Assembly (NCBI RefSeq): GCF_013393905.1
Contig: NZ_CP040274.1
Coordinates: forward strand, 248,001-312,000
Origin: Nostoc sp. C052
GTDB taxonomy: Bacteria; Cyanobacteriota; Cyanobacteriia; Cyanobacteriales; Nostocaceae
Direction of reading: 5' to 3'
Length of the DNA stretch: 64,000 nt
The notes below the pieces were generated by a model. The model was not told where the DNA came from and did not search any database. It was given only the letters and a program-made list of their open reading frames with translations. A program made the position numbers and the translations under genes. Of the stretch, positions 24,846-34,226 are shown in pieces (positions within the stretch are counted from its first letter, which is position 1; every line of letters starts with the position of its first letter).

Positions 24846-26192
24846 CTAGATAATCTTTTTCTGATTAAGCTTTCGGATTTCTGCAATTACACCATCAAGC
24901 CCACGATTGCCATAAATAATTAGCAATCGTTCCGCAGATAAGTAACTTAGCACAGGGTTACGAAATTTTTTAATATATGTTGTATCTGTAGGATTATAGC
25001 CAAACTGGGGAGCGATCGCTTTCAATTGCTCTTGAACAGTGGTAACAGCCGGAATTGATAAAACAAAATCGGCATCTGACAGGTTATGCAAGGCATATTC
25101 AGCCAGGAAGTTAGTAAGTGAAGAATTTGTACTCAGCGCGAAACTGCCAAGCTTACGGACTATCGGCAAACGTAGATGGTTTTGCTTATCCATGAATAAA
25201 TAACCTTGAATCACGGGGTCAATTCCAGCAATAATTGCAGCCGCACGTAACCAGTTAACTACCTTGTACTCGTTACCGAGAGTGGGAGATGAGTGAGCGC
25301 AAGCTTGAGTAATCACAAACTCTGGGGATAACTTTCGCTTCATCGTCTCTGCCAAACTGATGATGTGATGACCACCAGTTCTAGAATCGCCCGACGCACC
25401 ATAATTGTCTGTTTTACCATTCCCACCGAAGTTCAACTCCTGGAACTCAGTGCCTAAAGCGTTCCACTGAAAGACGATTGATTTTGCCCAGTCATGCCAG
25501 ATTGGTGCTGCAATTAATAGGTCGTTACTGATATAAATGTCTGAATCTACTTTACTTTCACTATCTGGATTGACAATTGGTAAACCATTACTGTTTGTTT
25601 GACCATATATTAGCCGATAGTTACTCGCAAAGCTCAAATTACTAATATTATTAAATGCTTCATGTATTGGTAGTCCTCCGGGATAAGCATGGTGACTGTT
25701 ATTTCCACTTCCAGGTGCAGAGAAAAAAGACTGGGGAAGTTGAGGGCAGACACTACCATCATTGCTAACTGGTGGGAAAATTCCAGCTATTAGTCCACCT
25801 GGAAAGGTCATATCGTCCACAGCATCTACCAAGCCGACTTTGAGCAATTGCTGTACAATCTCCTGCTTTCTGCGATTGCTTAACCCATATCTATGCATGA
25901 TACAGGTTGTGGGATTATCAATTGCATCAAGTGTGGCTTTTCTCAGTTTGATATCTTTTATTTTCTCTGTCTGGTTTACCAAAAAAATTTTCGCTGACTG
26001 CACTAAGGGGGATTTTTCAGCAAGCCTAATCGCTTCAGTATTACCCACTCCCAATACCTGTTGGTTGGTGTTATTGCTCATGAAAGCATATCCTTTGGGT
26101 CTGCCTTGTTTCTCCTCTGCTCGTAAAGGTGTGACAAACAATAATAAGCTTAAGCATAAACTTACTAATAATAGAAGATGAGATGATTTCAT
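24846..26192 (-). CDS. Exported HD-domain-like protein
   Basis: A 448-residue protein with a signal peptide (SHLLLLVSLCLSLLLFVTPL, likely cut after LRA). The mature part has HHAYPGGLPIHEAFNN, IWHDWAKSIVFQW, TGGHHIISLAET and FVITQACAHSSP: a spaced set of His and Asp residues (H...HD...HH...H) resembling the metal site of HD-superfamily phosphohydrolases. HD enzymes are usually cytoplasmic, so an exported member is notable. Substrate unknown. Monocistronic, minus strand. Confidence 0.6.
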   Translation of the reverse strand: MKSSHLLLLVSLCLSLLLFVTPLRAEEKQGRPKGYAFMSNNTNQQVLGVGNTEAIRLAEKSPLVQSAKIFLVNQTEKIKDIKLRKATLDAIDNPTTCIMHRYGLSNRRKQEIVQQLLKVGLVDAVDDMTFPGGLIAGIFPPVSNDGSVCPQLPQSFFSAPGSGNNSHHAYPGGLPIHEAFNNISNLSFASNYRLIYGQTNSNGLPIVNPDSESKVDSDIYISNDLLIAAPIWHDWAKSIVFQWNALGTEFQELNFGGNGKTDNYGASGDSRTGGHHIISLAETMKRKLSPEFVITQACAHSSPTLGNEYKVVNWLRAAAIIAGIDPVIQGYLFMDKQNHLRLPIVRKLGSFALSTNSSLTNFLAEYALHNLSDADFVLSIPAVTTVQEQLKAIAPQFGYNPTDTTYIKKFRNPVLSYLSAERLLIIYGNRGLDGVIAEIRKLNQKKII

Positions 26193-26281
26193 GCAGATTA
26201 TCAGCCTTTAGTTACAAAAGATTAATCCTCTATTGCAGTTGCCTCTAGAAAATTTACTTCCTAGACGCAACTGCGACTTAT

Positions 26282-26719
26282 TTAGGTGTAAATTGGCCCA
26301 TGTGAATCTTGGCTACGAATGGGAAATTCTACAAAACCCACTGGATGATGAGTAAAATGCAGTACAGACAAACCGGGATTATCTTCTGTCGCATAGGCAA
26401 TAGATGCGTCTATGTATTCACCCTGTAACCGTGCTAGTTCTCCGGCGATGAATGGTACTGGATCTACTAACCCTTCATTATCTCCGAAGCGAATAGCTAC
26501 AAAAATTTCCTTGCTCACTTCCAGTCCTTCTGGAAATCCCTCAGTATGCTCTACCTGAATATTGCTTAAAATTAAATGCTGATGATTCGCACCATGATGA
26601 TTTTCTGGAGCCGGAAACAATTTTTCAATATCCCCAACTACTCGAATTAGTGGTGCGCCCAATGAATGCTTGAAACGATGATGATTTAGGTATCTTGTTG
26701 CTTTGGTGAACTTGCTCAT
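26282..26719 (-). CDS. Hypothetical protein (DUF3465-like)
   Basis: A 145-residue protein without a signal peptide. VGDIEKLFPAPENHHGANHQ, HQHLILSNIQVEHTEGFPEG, ARLQGEYIDASIAY and SVLHFTHHPVG resemble the DUF3465 pattern: a conserved KLF-proline region, an HQ block, a GEY block and a final HWTHH-like motif. The match is by eye only. The function of that family is unknown; the conserved His residues may bind a metal. ATG at 26719 preceded by AGGTAG. Confidence 0.5.
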   Translation of the reverse strand: MSKFTKATRYLNHHRFKHSLGAPLIRVVGDIEKLFPAPENHHGANHQHLILSNIQVEHTEGFPEGLEVSKEIFVAIRFGDNEGLVDPVPFIAGELARLQGEYIDASIAYATEDNPGLSVLHFTHHPVGFVEFPIRSQDSHGPIYT

Positions 26720-26989
26720 AAAACACTACCTTTTCGAGTTGAAAAATTTTACTAGATACTTTTGAGTCAATCACGAAGCAAGGCTTTCAAAAGTATACAT
26801 GAGATACATTTTTACAAATCCACTCATCCTCAACTTAAAACTAACTTAAACTCTAGATAAACAAATATTAATTTATCTGGTTTTTAGATAACCTTCAGAT
26901 TTATTTAATATCTTTAATTCACTTATTTGTCAAACTACTTCATCAATATGGAGTACAGTAAAAGCAAATACCTCAAACAGGGCTGACTT

Positions 26990-28102
26990 ATGTCGAAAAA
27001 AGTGAGTTCAGCAATCAATCCGACTTTCTTAACAGATGTAAATCATGGTGGAAATAAAGGGCAACCACTTTTGATTGCAGAACAATTAGCTGAGTTTATT
27101 GATGGAGCAAAGTCAAATCTGCACATTGCAATCTATGATTTTCGTTTAACGGAATCAACTCTTGCAGAACCCGTAATTACAGCACTTAAGAACAAAGCCC
27201 AAGCGGGTGTCAAAGTCCGAATTGCTTTTGATCATGGAAAACCTGAAACTAAAACAGTTGATGCTTTTATCGCTAGTGGCAGCGATCCAGCACCGAAAGG
27301 AACCAAAGCATTCCTAGAAAGTGTATTTGAGGGAACTCAAGTTGAAATAAAGAGCATTGCTGGCTCAAAGCTGATGCATAATAAATATGTCATCCGAGAT
27401 GTGAATACCAGTGAAGCAACTTTATGGACTGGTTCAGCTAACTTTACAGACGATGCTTGGACTTACCAAGACAACAATATATTGCAAATTTCTTCGCCCC
27501 AGCTTTGCTCATACTATGAAACTGACTTTCAGGAATTGTGGGTGAGTGGCAATATCAAGACCACAGGTGTTGGGGATACTGGTAAAGTTTATATTGCTTC
27601 AACTGAAGTTGATTTCGCCTTCTCCCCAGGAGAAGGTCAGACCATTGACCACATCATTTCTAGTTTAATTGGTTCAGCAAAAAAGCGAATCAAGATTGCT
27701 TCCATGATGATCACTTCTCATGCAATTCTCGCTGCACTTGATGATGCCCTCAGACACAAACAGGTGAAAGATTTTAGTGGAGTATACGATGCTACACAAA
27801 TGTCTCATGTGGTGAAACTTTGGCTCAAAACTGAAGCAAGTGTCGGTGTTGCTGAAACTTTTAAAGAGGTATCATCTCATCTAGTTGGGAAGCACTCCGA
27901 GCCTTATAAACCAGATAGCAAACACAATTTCATGCACAATAAGGTTGTGGTCTGTGACAACATTGTGGTCAGCGGCAGTTTTAACTTTTCTCGCAGTGCC
28001 ACACAGAATGCTGAAAATATCGTTGTGTTACATGATGAAAGCTTGGCAGAGCAATATAGCGATTACATTGACCAATTGCTGATGCACTATAGTAAAGTAT
28101 AG
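26990..28102 (+). CDS. Phospholipase D-like protein with two HKD motifs
   Basis: A 370-residue member of the PLD superfamily. Two HxK(x)4D motifs are present: MHNKYVIRD (about residue 126) and MHNKVVVCDNIVVSGSFNFS (about residue 315), each followed by the GSxNF/GSANFT element (WTGSANFTDDAW). This two-domain layout suits a phosphodiesterase or nuclease acting as an intramolecular dimer. Substrate (phospholipid or nucleic acid) cannot be told. No signal peptide, so it is cytosolic. An isochorismatase remnant on the opposite strand overlaps its end. Confidence 0.85.
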   Translation: MSKKVSSAINPTFLTDVNHGGNKGQPLLIAEQLAEFIDGAKSNLHIAIYDFRLTESTLAEPVITALKNKAQAGVKVRIAFDHGKPETKTVDAFIASGSDPAPKGTKAFLESVFEGTQVEIKSIAGSKLMHNKYVIRDVNTSEATLWTGSANFTDDAWTYQDNNILQISSPQLCSYYETDFQELWVSGNIKTTGVGDTGKVYIASTEVDFAFSPGEGQTIDHIISSLIGSAKKRIKIASMMITSHAILAALDDALRHKQVKDFSGVYDATQMSHVVKLWLKTEASVGVAETFKEVSSHLVGKHSEPYKPDSKHNFMHNKVVVCDNIVVSGSFNFSRSATQNAENIVVLHDESLAEQYSDYIDQLLMHYSKV

Positions 28103-28230
28103 TCACAGCAGTCAAGAGTATTCTTTTCTACCTCTGTCAGAGGTAAGTTTTTGATCGGCTTCATCGTCCCAACTTGATGGTCAATCAGAAGCATGGCTGA
28201 GTTTTCTTGAGTGAAATCAAAATATTGCAT
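28087..28230 (-). pseudogene. N-terminal scrap of an isochorismatase-family hydrolase
   Basis: From the ATG at 28228-28230 the minus strand reads MQYFDFTQENSAMLLIDHQV, GTMKPIKNLPLTEVEKNTL, which matches the start of YcaC-like isochorismatase-family hydrolases (the LLIDxQxG motif carries the first catalytic Asp). It ends in a stop at 28087-28089 after 47 residues, whereas intact members are about 200. The catalytic Lys and Cys are missing. Confidence 0.7.
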
Positions 28231-28325
28231 TATGCTATTTTCCTATTTCCTCAAAAGAAGAGCGATCGCAGCCAACCTCTAACTCAGTAACATAGGCTTT
28301 CGTCTCTTTTAGTTTAATCGACCAA

Positions 28326-28985
28326 TTGTCACAAAAGGGGCTGACTTGGAAAGGGTATTTTGAAGATATTCCTTCTCCAGGCTCTAAGTCCGTTGTCGCT
28401 CCCAGTCTCAATCGTGCATTATATGCGGTTAAACATAATGGTTTTATGAACTTCAAAAACGTGCAAGATGACCCGAACTTACCCAGTAAAATAGTCGGGA
28501 TTGACCAACTTATTACCGACCTGAAAAGTAATAAAGTTCCCAACTACAGCCACATCATCTTCAACCAATGTCATGAAATGCACGGTTTAGCAGAGTGTCC
28601 CCAATTGCACAAACTGATTCAAACCGGCGACACGATGATTGGAAAAGTTGTGAATCAAATCACCACTTCTAAGTTGTGGGCTGAGTCTGGCAATAATGCA
28701 ATTATTATTACCTGGGATGAAGATAGTAATCCTCATGACAAAGCTCAAATTCAAGGTTGCTGTGGTTTCGACCCTGATAGCAAGGCTAACTTTGGCGGCG
28801 GTCACATTGCAACGATTGTGATTACTAATCACGCCTCACGGGGCATTGTAGATAACACACCCTATAATCACTACTCATTGCTACGAACTACTGAAGATGC
28901 TTTTGGCATCTATGAATACTTAAACTCTGCTAATGACACGACTAGAGGAGTTAAACCGATGACCAATCTATTTGTGAAAAAATAA
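28326..28985 (+). pseudogene. Truncated alkaline-phosphatase-superfamily phosphoesterase
   Basis: The 219-residue C-terminal part of a PLC/acid-phosphatase-type phosphoesterase (PF04185-like): LTWKGYFEDIPSPGSKS, YSHIIFNQCHEMHGL, GKVVNQITTSKLWAESGNNA and IIITWDEDSNPHD, with GGHIATIVITNHASRG holding the late metal-binding His. The frame continues upstream to DQLSQKG and then hits a TAG at about 28294, so the N-terminal domain with the first metal ligands and signal peptide is gone. The scrap of isochorismatase upstream marks a recombination boundary. Confidence 0.7.
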
Positions 28986-29095
28986 TCAAGATATAATCTA
29001 CTACACCAACTCTTTCAGGATTCACAATTTTATAACTGCCTGGTAGTTTCATTGTTGACCTGTAATTTGATAAAATTTGCACAGTTTCATAGATT

Positions 29096-29761
29096 ATGCG
29101 TTATTCTGTATTGGCTACTGACTACGACGGCACACTCGCAACTGACGGTCATGTGCATGAAAATACTTTGGCAGCACTTTCACGTCTACGGAATTTTGGT
29201 TACAAACTCATCTTGGTGACAGGTAGAGAACTAGATGAATTACTGCAAGTTTTTACACAAGTAGATTTATTTGATTATGTCGTGGCAGAAAACGGCGCTT
29301 TGCTGTATTCACCAGCTACCCGTCAGGAGAAACTATTAGCTTCGCAACCACCAAAAGAATTTATCAAAGCATTACGCTCGCGCCAAGTCAAACCCCTGTC
29401 AGTTGGTCGTGTAATTGTCGCCACTTGGCATCCCCAAGAAACCATAGTTTTAGAAACTATCCGCCACTTGGGATTAGAATTGCAAGTTATATTTAATAAA
29501 GGCGCAGTGATGGTGCTACCATCAGGAATTAATAAAGCCACAGGGTTAGCAGCAGCTTTGGAATATATGCATTTATCACCTGAAGATGCAGTCGCGATTG
29601 GCGATGCAGAGAATGACCATGATTTCGTAAGTATTTGTGGTTATTCAGTAGCAGTTGCCAATGCTTTGCCAATACTAAAAGAGCGCGTGGATTTTGTGAC
29701 TAATGGTAGTCGAGGCGATGGTGTTATAGAACTAATCGAAAAACTCATCTCCTCAGATTAG
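29096..29761 (+). CDS. HAD-superfamily hydrolase (Cof-type)
   Basis: A 221-residue haloacid-dehalogenase-fold phosphatase. Motif I TDYDGTLA (Asp8 nucleophile, Asp10), motif II LILVTGR, Lys in the KATGLAAALEYMHL segment, and motif IV AIGDAENDHDFVSICG are all present, with a small cap domain. Sugar-phosphate or nucleotide phosphatase activity is typical. In cyanobacteria this protein is sometimes the N-terminal part of a longer protein; here it stands alone. No Shine-Dalgarno visible, but the ATG at 29096 is the only plausible start. Confidence 0.8.
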   Translation: MRYSVLATDYDGTLATDGHVHENTLAALSRLRNFGYKLILVTGRELDELLQVFTQVDLFDYVVAENGALLYSPATRQEKLLASQPPKEFIKALRSRQVKPLSVGRVIVATWHPQETIVLETIRHLGLELQVIFNKGAVMVLPSGINKATGLAAALEYMHLSPEDAVAIGDAENDHDFVSICGYSVAVANALPILKERVDFVTNGSRGDGVIELIEKLISSD

Positions 29762-29845
29762 TATGCCTATGGCGACAAACTAAGCCATAAGATGGTTCCA
29801 TTCTCAATATAATCTACATTCTTATCATTACTTATTGCGAAAATA

Positions 29846-30058
29846 TTAAGCGCTCATTTTAAGTCTTGGAAATAAATCAAACAGTAGCGGTGAAATACTC
29901 AATGCTACTAATGCTGGTAAAAAAGCACCAATGACCGAACCAAAGTAAGGAATTATTTCAAATAAACCTGCAATAATCCCAAATGGTAGTGCTGACGGAA
30001 TCCCCAAAATCAAAATTTCTTGAAAAATAAGTTTAGCATTTTGTGCATTTGCATAAAA
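29846..30058 (-). pseudogene. C-terminal remnant of an AI-2E family transporter
   Basis: The minus strand reads GIPSALPFGIIAGLFEIIPY, then FGSVIGAFLPALVALSISP and stops at 29846-29848. The GLFEIIPYFGSVIGA stretch is the diagnostic block of AI-2E/PerM-type transporters. Only about 70 residues remain of a protein that is normally about 350, and the frame is not preceded by a start. Confidence 0.75.
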
Positions 30059-30081
30059 TTATCCTGTTTTCTTGAGTTGAG

Positions 30082-30918
30082 CTATTTAAAATAGTGTCGC
30101 AGCCATGACCACAGTTGATTTTTGAACTTAACAGGCTCTGGTGATGGTGAATAAGTTGATGGTTTTGTTTGAGCAATATTATTCATTGAAAGTACACAAA
30201 TAGTTAGTTCGCCATCTGTATAATATCTGTCACCTCCTCCGTTACGACCAACCCATGTGGCCCCTATACCTGTGACTTGATATAATTGGGCAATCTGGTG
30301 TGTCAAATCAATACTTTTAATTACGTTATCTCTTTCTTGATCAATGTCTGCGTCAATATGGTGAGTAATCTGTCCTGTGCGGTGGCTAAGTTCCACGCTT
30401 TGGTCAAATGTTGCTGAACCTAGCCATAGGGGTCTACTATCAGCATTCAGGTTATTTGATTGCCACAAGCGAACGTGATGTCTAGTTTTGGCATTGTTTC
30501 CTATAGGTAGTTCAAAAGCTAAATCCTGTTTACGTCCCCACAGATATAAATTACTTACAGGTGCAGTTGGGTAAGAATCCTTGAGGAGAACACTTTTAGC
30601 AATTCCAACACTTGAGCGTAAGGTGATCGGGTCTGCCGGATACCAGCCTGCTGCCAGTAGCGCCTGCACCACTTCTGCTGTTGTACCGACAAATCCAATA
30701 TTCAAAGGATCTCCAGAGATCCCTTCTGCCGTTTGCGTTGTTTTCGGAGAATGTTCCAGCTTGGGGTTATGTTCGTAGTGACGCCACAGTGCTGGTAAAA
30801 CCACATAACTTACCAGTCCATATAAGCCGAGTAAACCAACTGACGTTCCAAAAATATACCAAAACCAATGTCGATGTTTTGGGTGTCCATCACTATTTGA
30901 GTTAGAGGCTTGTTGCAT
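30082..30918 (-). CDS. LssY C-terminal domain protein
   Basis: A 278-residue membrane-anchored protein. One transmembrane segment lies at residues about 18-40 (FWYIFGTSVGLLGLYGLVSY). The rest is an LssY_C domain: LNIGFVGTTAEVVQALLAAG, GWYPADPITLRS, ARHHVRLW-like RHHVRLWQSN, LWLGSATFDQSVELS, THHIDADIDQERDN and a final YTDGELTICVLS. These blocks match the C-terminal domain of LssY-type proteins, of unknown enzymatic function. It lies downstream of zwf on the same strand with a 36-bp gap, so the two could be an operon. Confidence 0.75.
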   Translation of the reverse strand: MQQASNSNSDGHPKHRHWFWYIFGTSVGLLGLYGLVSYVVLPALWRHYEHNPKLEHSPKTTQTAEGISGDPLNIGFVGTTAEVVQALLAAGWYPADPITLRSSVGIAKSVLLKDSYPTAPVSNLYLWGRKQDLAFELPIGNNAKTRHHVRLWQSNNLNADSRPLWLGSATFDQSVELSHRTGQITHHIDADIDQERDNVIKSIDLTHQIAQLYQVTGIGATWVGRNGGGDRYYTDGELTICVLSMNNIAQTKPSTYSPSPEPVKFKNQLWSWLRHYFK

Positions 30919-30954
30919 TTGAATTCGCTGACCAAGCTATATTGACTTTTTTAA

Positions 30955-32337
30955 TTAATCATCTCTAGCTAATGGGTTGTACCACTGATCCCTTGGCAAG
31001 AGCAGTTGATCTGACTCAGGTGGACCCCATGTATTTGGCTCATACTCATAAATTGGTGTGACGTTATCGAGAATTGGCTGGACAATCCGCCATTCCTCTT
31101 CTACGGTATCTTCTCGTACAAACAAGGTGGGATCGCCCCGCATAGCATCACCCAATAGACGTTCATAGGGTTCCATCTCGTCGCCACCTCCGTAAAAGGC
31201 TAGGAGTTCAACCGTAGAGCCGATCATATCTTCTCCGGGGATTTTAGTGCGAGCGCCCAATCCCACAATTACCTCTGGATCTAGTAAAAAACGAACATAA
31301 TTACCGTTTTCTTGTCTTCCCTCCTGGAACACATTTAAAGGTGGACACTTGAACTTGACCATCACCTCAGTAGTTTTGACAGGCAATTTCTTCCCAGCCC
31401 TAATGTAGATGGGAACTCCTGACCACCGCCACGTATTAATAAATAACCGCACGGCAACAAAAGTTTCTACTTGGGAGTCAGGCGAAACACCTTCTTCGTT
31501 GCGGTAATCAGAAAATTGACCGCGAATAATATCATCGGGTTGCACTTCCACTATAGCTTTGAGAATACGCTCTTTTTCATCCCGGATGGAATCAGCAGCC
31601 GTACTGGCGGGAGCATCCATACACACTGAAGCCAATATTTGCAGCATGTGGTTTTCCACCACATCCCGAATTGCGCCAGTTTCCTCATAGAAGCGCCCTC
31701 TTCCTTGAATGCCAAAGTCCTCTGCCATCACAATCTGGATGCTTTCAACATAGTTGCGATTCCAGATGGGTTCGAGAAAAGAGTTGGCAAACCGAAAATA
31801 GAGTAAATTCAGCAGTGGTTCTTTGCCCAGGTAATGGTCGATGCGATAGATGGATGATTCGGGAAAAACTGATGCCAGAATTTGATTTAACTCGCGTGCT
31901 GATTTCAAATCCCGTCCAAATGGTTTTTCAATTACCACCCGCGCATTTTTAGCACAGCCTGATTCGCCCAATCCTGACACTACTTGTGCAAACAAGCTCG
32001 GTGGAATTGCCAAATAGTAGAGGGGATGAGTAGCATCACCAAGGGCAAGACGTAATTTTTCGTAAGTTTCTGGTTTGTTGTAGTCACCAGCAACGTATTG
32101 GAGTAGACCAGAAAGTTTCTCAAATGCGTCTTGATCTATACCACCATTATGTTCTAAGCTATCACGTGCCCTTTCCCTAAGTTGATCCGTTGTCCAAGAT
32201 CGTCCGGCAACCCCAATCACTGGGACATTGAGATTCCCCCGTCGTACCATTGCCTGAAGGCTGGGGAAGATTTTCTTGTAGGCCAAGTCACCTGTTGCCC
32301 CAAAAAATACCAGTGCGTCTGAATCAGGAGTTCCCAT
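30955..32337 (-). CDS. zwf: Glucose-6-phosphate dehydrogenase
   Basis: A 460-residue NADP-dependent glucose-6-phosphate dehydrogenase, the first step of the oxidative pentose-phosphate pathway. The nucleotide-binding GATGDLA (residues 13-19), the active-site RIDHYLGKE (165-173), and the binding motifs VVIEKPFGRDL and PIYIRAGKKLP are all intact. It is a bit shorter than the chromosomal cyanobacterial enzyme (about 509 residues) and lacks an opcA neighbour. The gnd C-terminal remnant is directly upstream (12-bp gap), so it descends from a gnd-zwf operon. A plasmid paralogue is likely, with the main copy on the chromosome. Confidence 0.9.
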   Translation of the reverse strand: MGTPDSDALVFFGATGDLAYKKIFPSLQAMVRRGNLNVPVIGVAGRSWTTDQLRERARDSLEHNGGIDQDAFEKLSGLLQYVAGDYNKPETYEKLRLALGDATHPLYYLAIPPSLFAQVVSGLGESGCAKNARVVIEKPFGRDLKSARELNQILASVFPESSIYRIDHYLGKEPLLNLLYFRFANSFLEPIWNRNYVESIQIVMAEDFGIQGRGRFYEETGAIRDVVENHMLQILASVCMDAPASTAADSIRDEKERILKAIVEVQPDDIIRGQFSDYRNEEGVSPDSQVETFVAVRLFINTWRWSGVPIYIRAGKKLPVKTTEVMVKFKCPPLNVFQEGRQENGNYVRFLLDPEVIVGLGARTKIPGEDMIGSTVELLAFYGGGDEMEPYERLLGDAMRGDPTLFVREDTVEEEWRIVQPILDNVTPIYEYEPNTWGPPESDQLLLPRDQWYNPLARDD

Positions 32338-32348
32338 GACTAACCTCT

Positions 32349-32624
32349 TTAAGAATTAGCTTTTTCATCATACCCGCCAAACTGATAGCGCATGGCTGAC
32401 AAAAGTTTCTCCGCAAAGTTTGCTTCTCCACGCCAGCTAAAACGAGCAAAGAGGGCGTAACTTTTCACCGGAGTCGCTACAGATTCAATTGCTGCGTTCG
32501 CATTCTGGCGACCTTCGCCAGAATTTGATACACCACCACCAAACTCTTCTAAATTGCGGCTTGTCAATAAGGCGATCGCTGTCAACCAAGTTCCATAGAT
32601 TTTTCGCCTTCTGGTTTTGACCAA
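32349..32624 (-). pseudogene. C-terminal remnant of 6-phosphogluconate dehydrogenase (gnd)
   Basis: The 91-residue frame contains FGGGVSNSGEGRQNANAAIE (compare VSDSGEGRWTVxAAIE) and YALFARFSWRGEANFAEKLL, SAMRYQFGGYDEKANS, the typical C-terminus of decarboxylating 6-phosphogluconate dehydrogenases. The Rossmann and catalytic domains are gone and the first about 25 residues (MVKTRRRKIYGTWLTAIALL) look like unrelated or scrambled sequence. It is directly upstream of zwf. Confidence 0.7.
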
Positions 32625-33131
32625 TAATCTTTACCATAATTTCTTGTGTCAATAAGCTTTAACTCCTATTTTTAAATGATTCTGGAAGTCCCTTAAGGCT
32701 TTGCAGTGGTGATTGCTTCTAACTATTGGAGTAATAATAATCTCTTGGGTATGGACACACATGTAGGTCTATTATTTGCCGAAAAATGTACATACAAATA
32801 CCAAGCTTTGTATATTCTTTACATTCTTCTCCTTTCTAAGCAATATTTTTTATAAATCAGTAGTTGACCACAAAAAAAGTGATAAAGAATACATAATTTC
32901 CTTGTTGAATGTTGCGATCGCCTCGCCATTCTCACGCTTCTAGAGTAATCATCAAATGAGAAAATTACCACTGGGTAAATCGGTAAATCGTACTTTAGGC
33001 ACGGGAAATTCTGCCGAATTTGTTAAAAACTTCATTTAAGTTCGTGGTGTATAATCCTTGAGATGTCTTTTTTCGCATCCCTAAATAATGCGATAGTTAT
33101 ATTTTAAACTTTCTACTTACATACGTATTTC
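32625..33131. other. 507-bp intergenic region
   Basis: No ORF of note; contains a HIP1-like octamer (GCGATCGC at about 32915) and AT-rich sequence. It separates the minus-strand gnd-zwf remnant operon from the plus-strand J-domain gene, so it should contain both promoters. Nothing else can be supported. Confidence 0.3.
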
Positions 33132-34178
33132 ATGCCTCGAAAAACTACAGTCCCATCGCAATCAATTAAAGTAACTCCGCTGGCTCTGTCTCAATTACAT
33201 ATCCGCTTAGAATTTTTAGAAAAAGAACATCAATCACTACTCAAACAGATCAAGAGAAAGCGCACAGAACTGAAGAACTTTGTTGAACAGATGCGTTCTT
33301 TTGGCACAGAATTTCTCAATAAAGCTACTCCCAGTTTCCGAAAAATGGCTGAGTTAGACCAGGAGATCCATGCTCTGTTTGAGGAGATTTTTACTACTAG
33401 AAAGTTCGGTAAACAAACCCTCAAAAATATACAAGCAGTTTACCGTGACCTACAGGTAACTGGAGCCATCAGTCTAAAACCCAACAGCCAACAGTTAGAT
33501 ACATTAAACGAATCGTTTGACAATGAAGATTCCCAATCAGATTTTTCAAAGGAAACTAGTGAACAACAGCATCAATCTTGGCAAGGACAACAGTCTGTAG
33601 ACTCTGCCTCTTTTGTCAGAACAGATGACCAAAGAAAAATTCGTCAAACATTTCTAAAATTAGCTGAAATCTTTCACCCTGATAAAGCCAGAGACAGTGA
33701 AACACAGAAGTCTTACACAGAAATCATGAAAGAAATCAATAAAGCCTATCAAGAGGGGGATTTAGCAAGACTTCTTGAAATTGAACGAAGTCAACAACCC
33801 TTAGAAATTATTGACAATAATAACGAGGATGATTTAACCCGTAGATGCCGAACTCTAGAACAGCACAATCAAATCCTTCTGGCTCAATATGAAAAACTGA
33901 AACAGGAACTGCGTTTGACAAAAAATACTCCAGAAGGAACGATGGTTTGCGATTCTCGAAAAGCTGCTAAAAAAGGCATTGACGCTATGGCTGCTATTGT
34001 AGAAACAATGGAATCTCAAATTAACGTCGTTTCTGAGATTCGGGATTTTGTTAAAGACTTTAAAGAAAAGAAAATCACTATTCAAGAATTTCTTGATGGC
34101 CCAGTTTCTTTGCGCTCCACGGACGAGTCAATTATGGAAGATATTCTTGAGCAAATGTTGTCAGAGTTAATGAGATAG
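33132..34178 (+). CDS. J-domain protein with coiled coils
   Basis: A 348-residue protein. An N-terminal coiled coil (about residues 25-110; LEKEHQSLLKQIKRKRTELK) is followed by a J-domain at about residues 165-220: RKIRQTFLKLAEIFHPDKAR, with the HPD motif at 182-184, and EINKAYQEGDLARLLEIER. A second coiled-coil segment follows (TLEQHNQILLAQYEKLKQEL) and an acidic C-terminus. The HPD is needed to stimulate DnaK, so a DnaK co-chaperone role is likely. The central position of the J-domain between coiled coils differs from the standard DnaJ layout. Confidence 0.75.
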   Translation: MPRKTTVPSQSIKVTPLALSQLHIRLEFLEKEHQSLLKQIKRKRTELKNFVEQMRSFGTEFLNKATPSFRKMAELDQEIHALFEEIFTTRKFGKQTLKNIQAVYRDLQVTGAISLKPNSQQLDTLNESFDNEDSQSDFSKETSEQQHQSWQGQQSVDSASFVRTDDQRKIRQTFLKLAEIFHPDKARDSETQKSYTEIMKEINKAYQEGDLARLLEIERSQQPLEIIDNNNEDDLTRRCRTLEQHNQILLAQYEKLKQELRLTKNTPEGTMVCDSRKAAKKGIDAMAAIVETMESQINVVSEIRDFVKDFKEKKITIQEFLDGPVSLRSTDESIMEDILEQMLSELMR

Positions 34179-34226
34179 TAATTTAATTATTATTGAATAA
34201 TATTTGAAAATCCTAACGTAACAGGA

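Noticed and set aside
24760..24850. Possible pentapeptide-repeat scrap (GTNFCSADLKDTSFLL)
   Set aside because: Only about three repeat units with no start or extended frame; may be chance.
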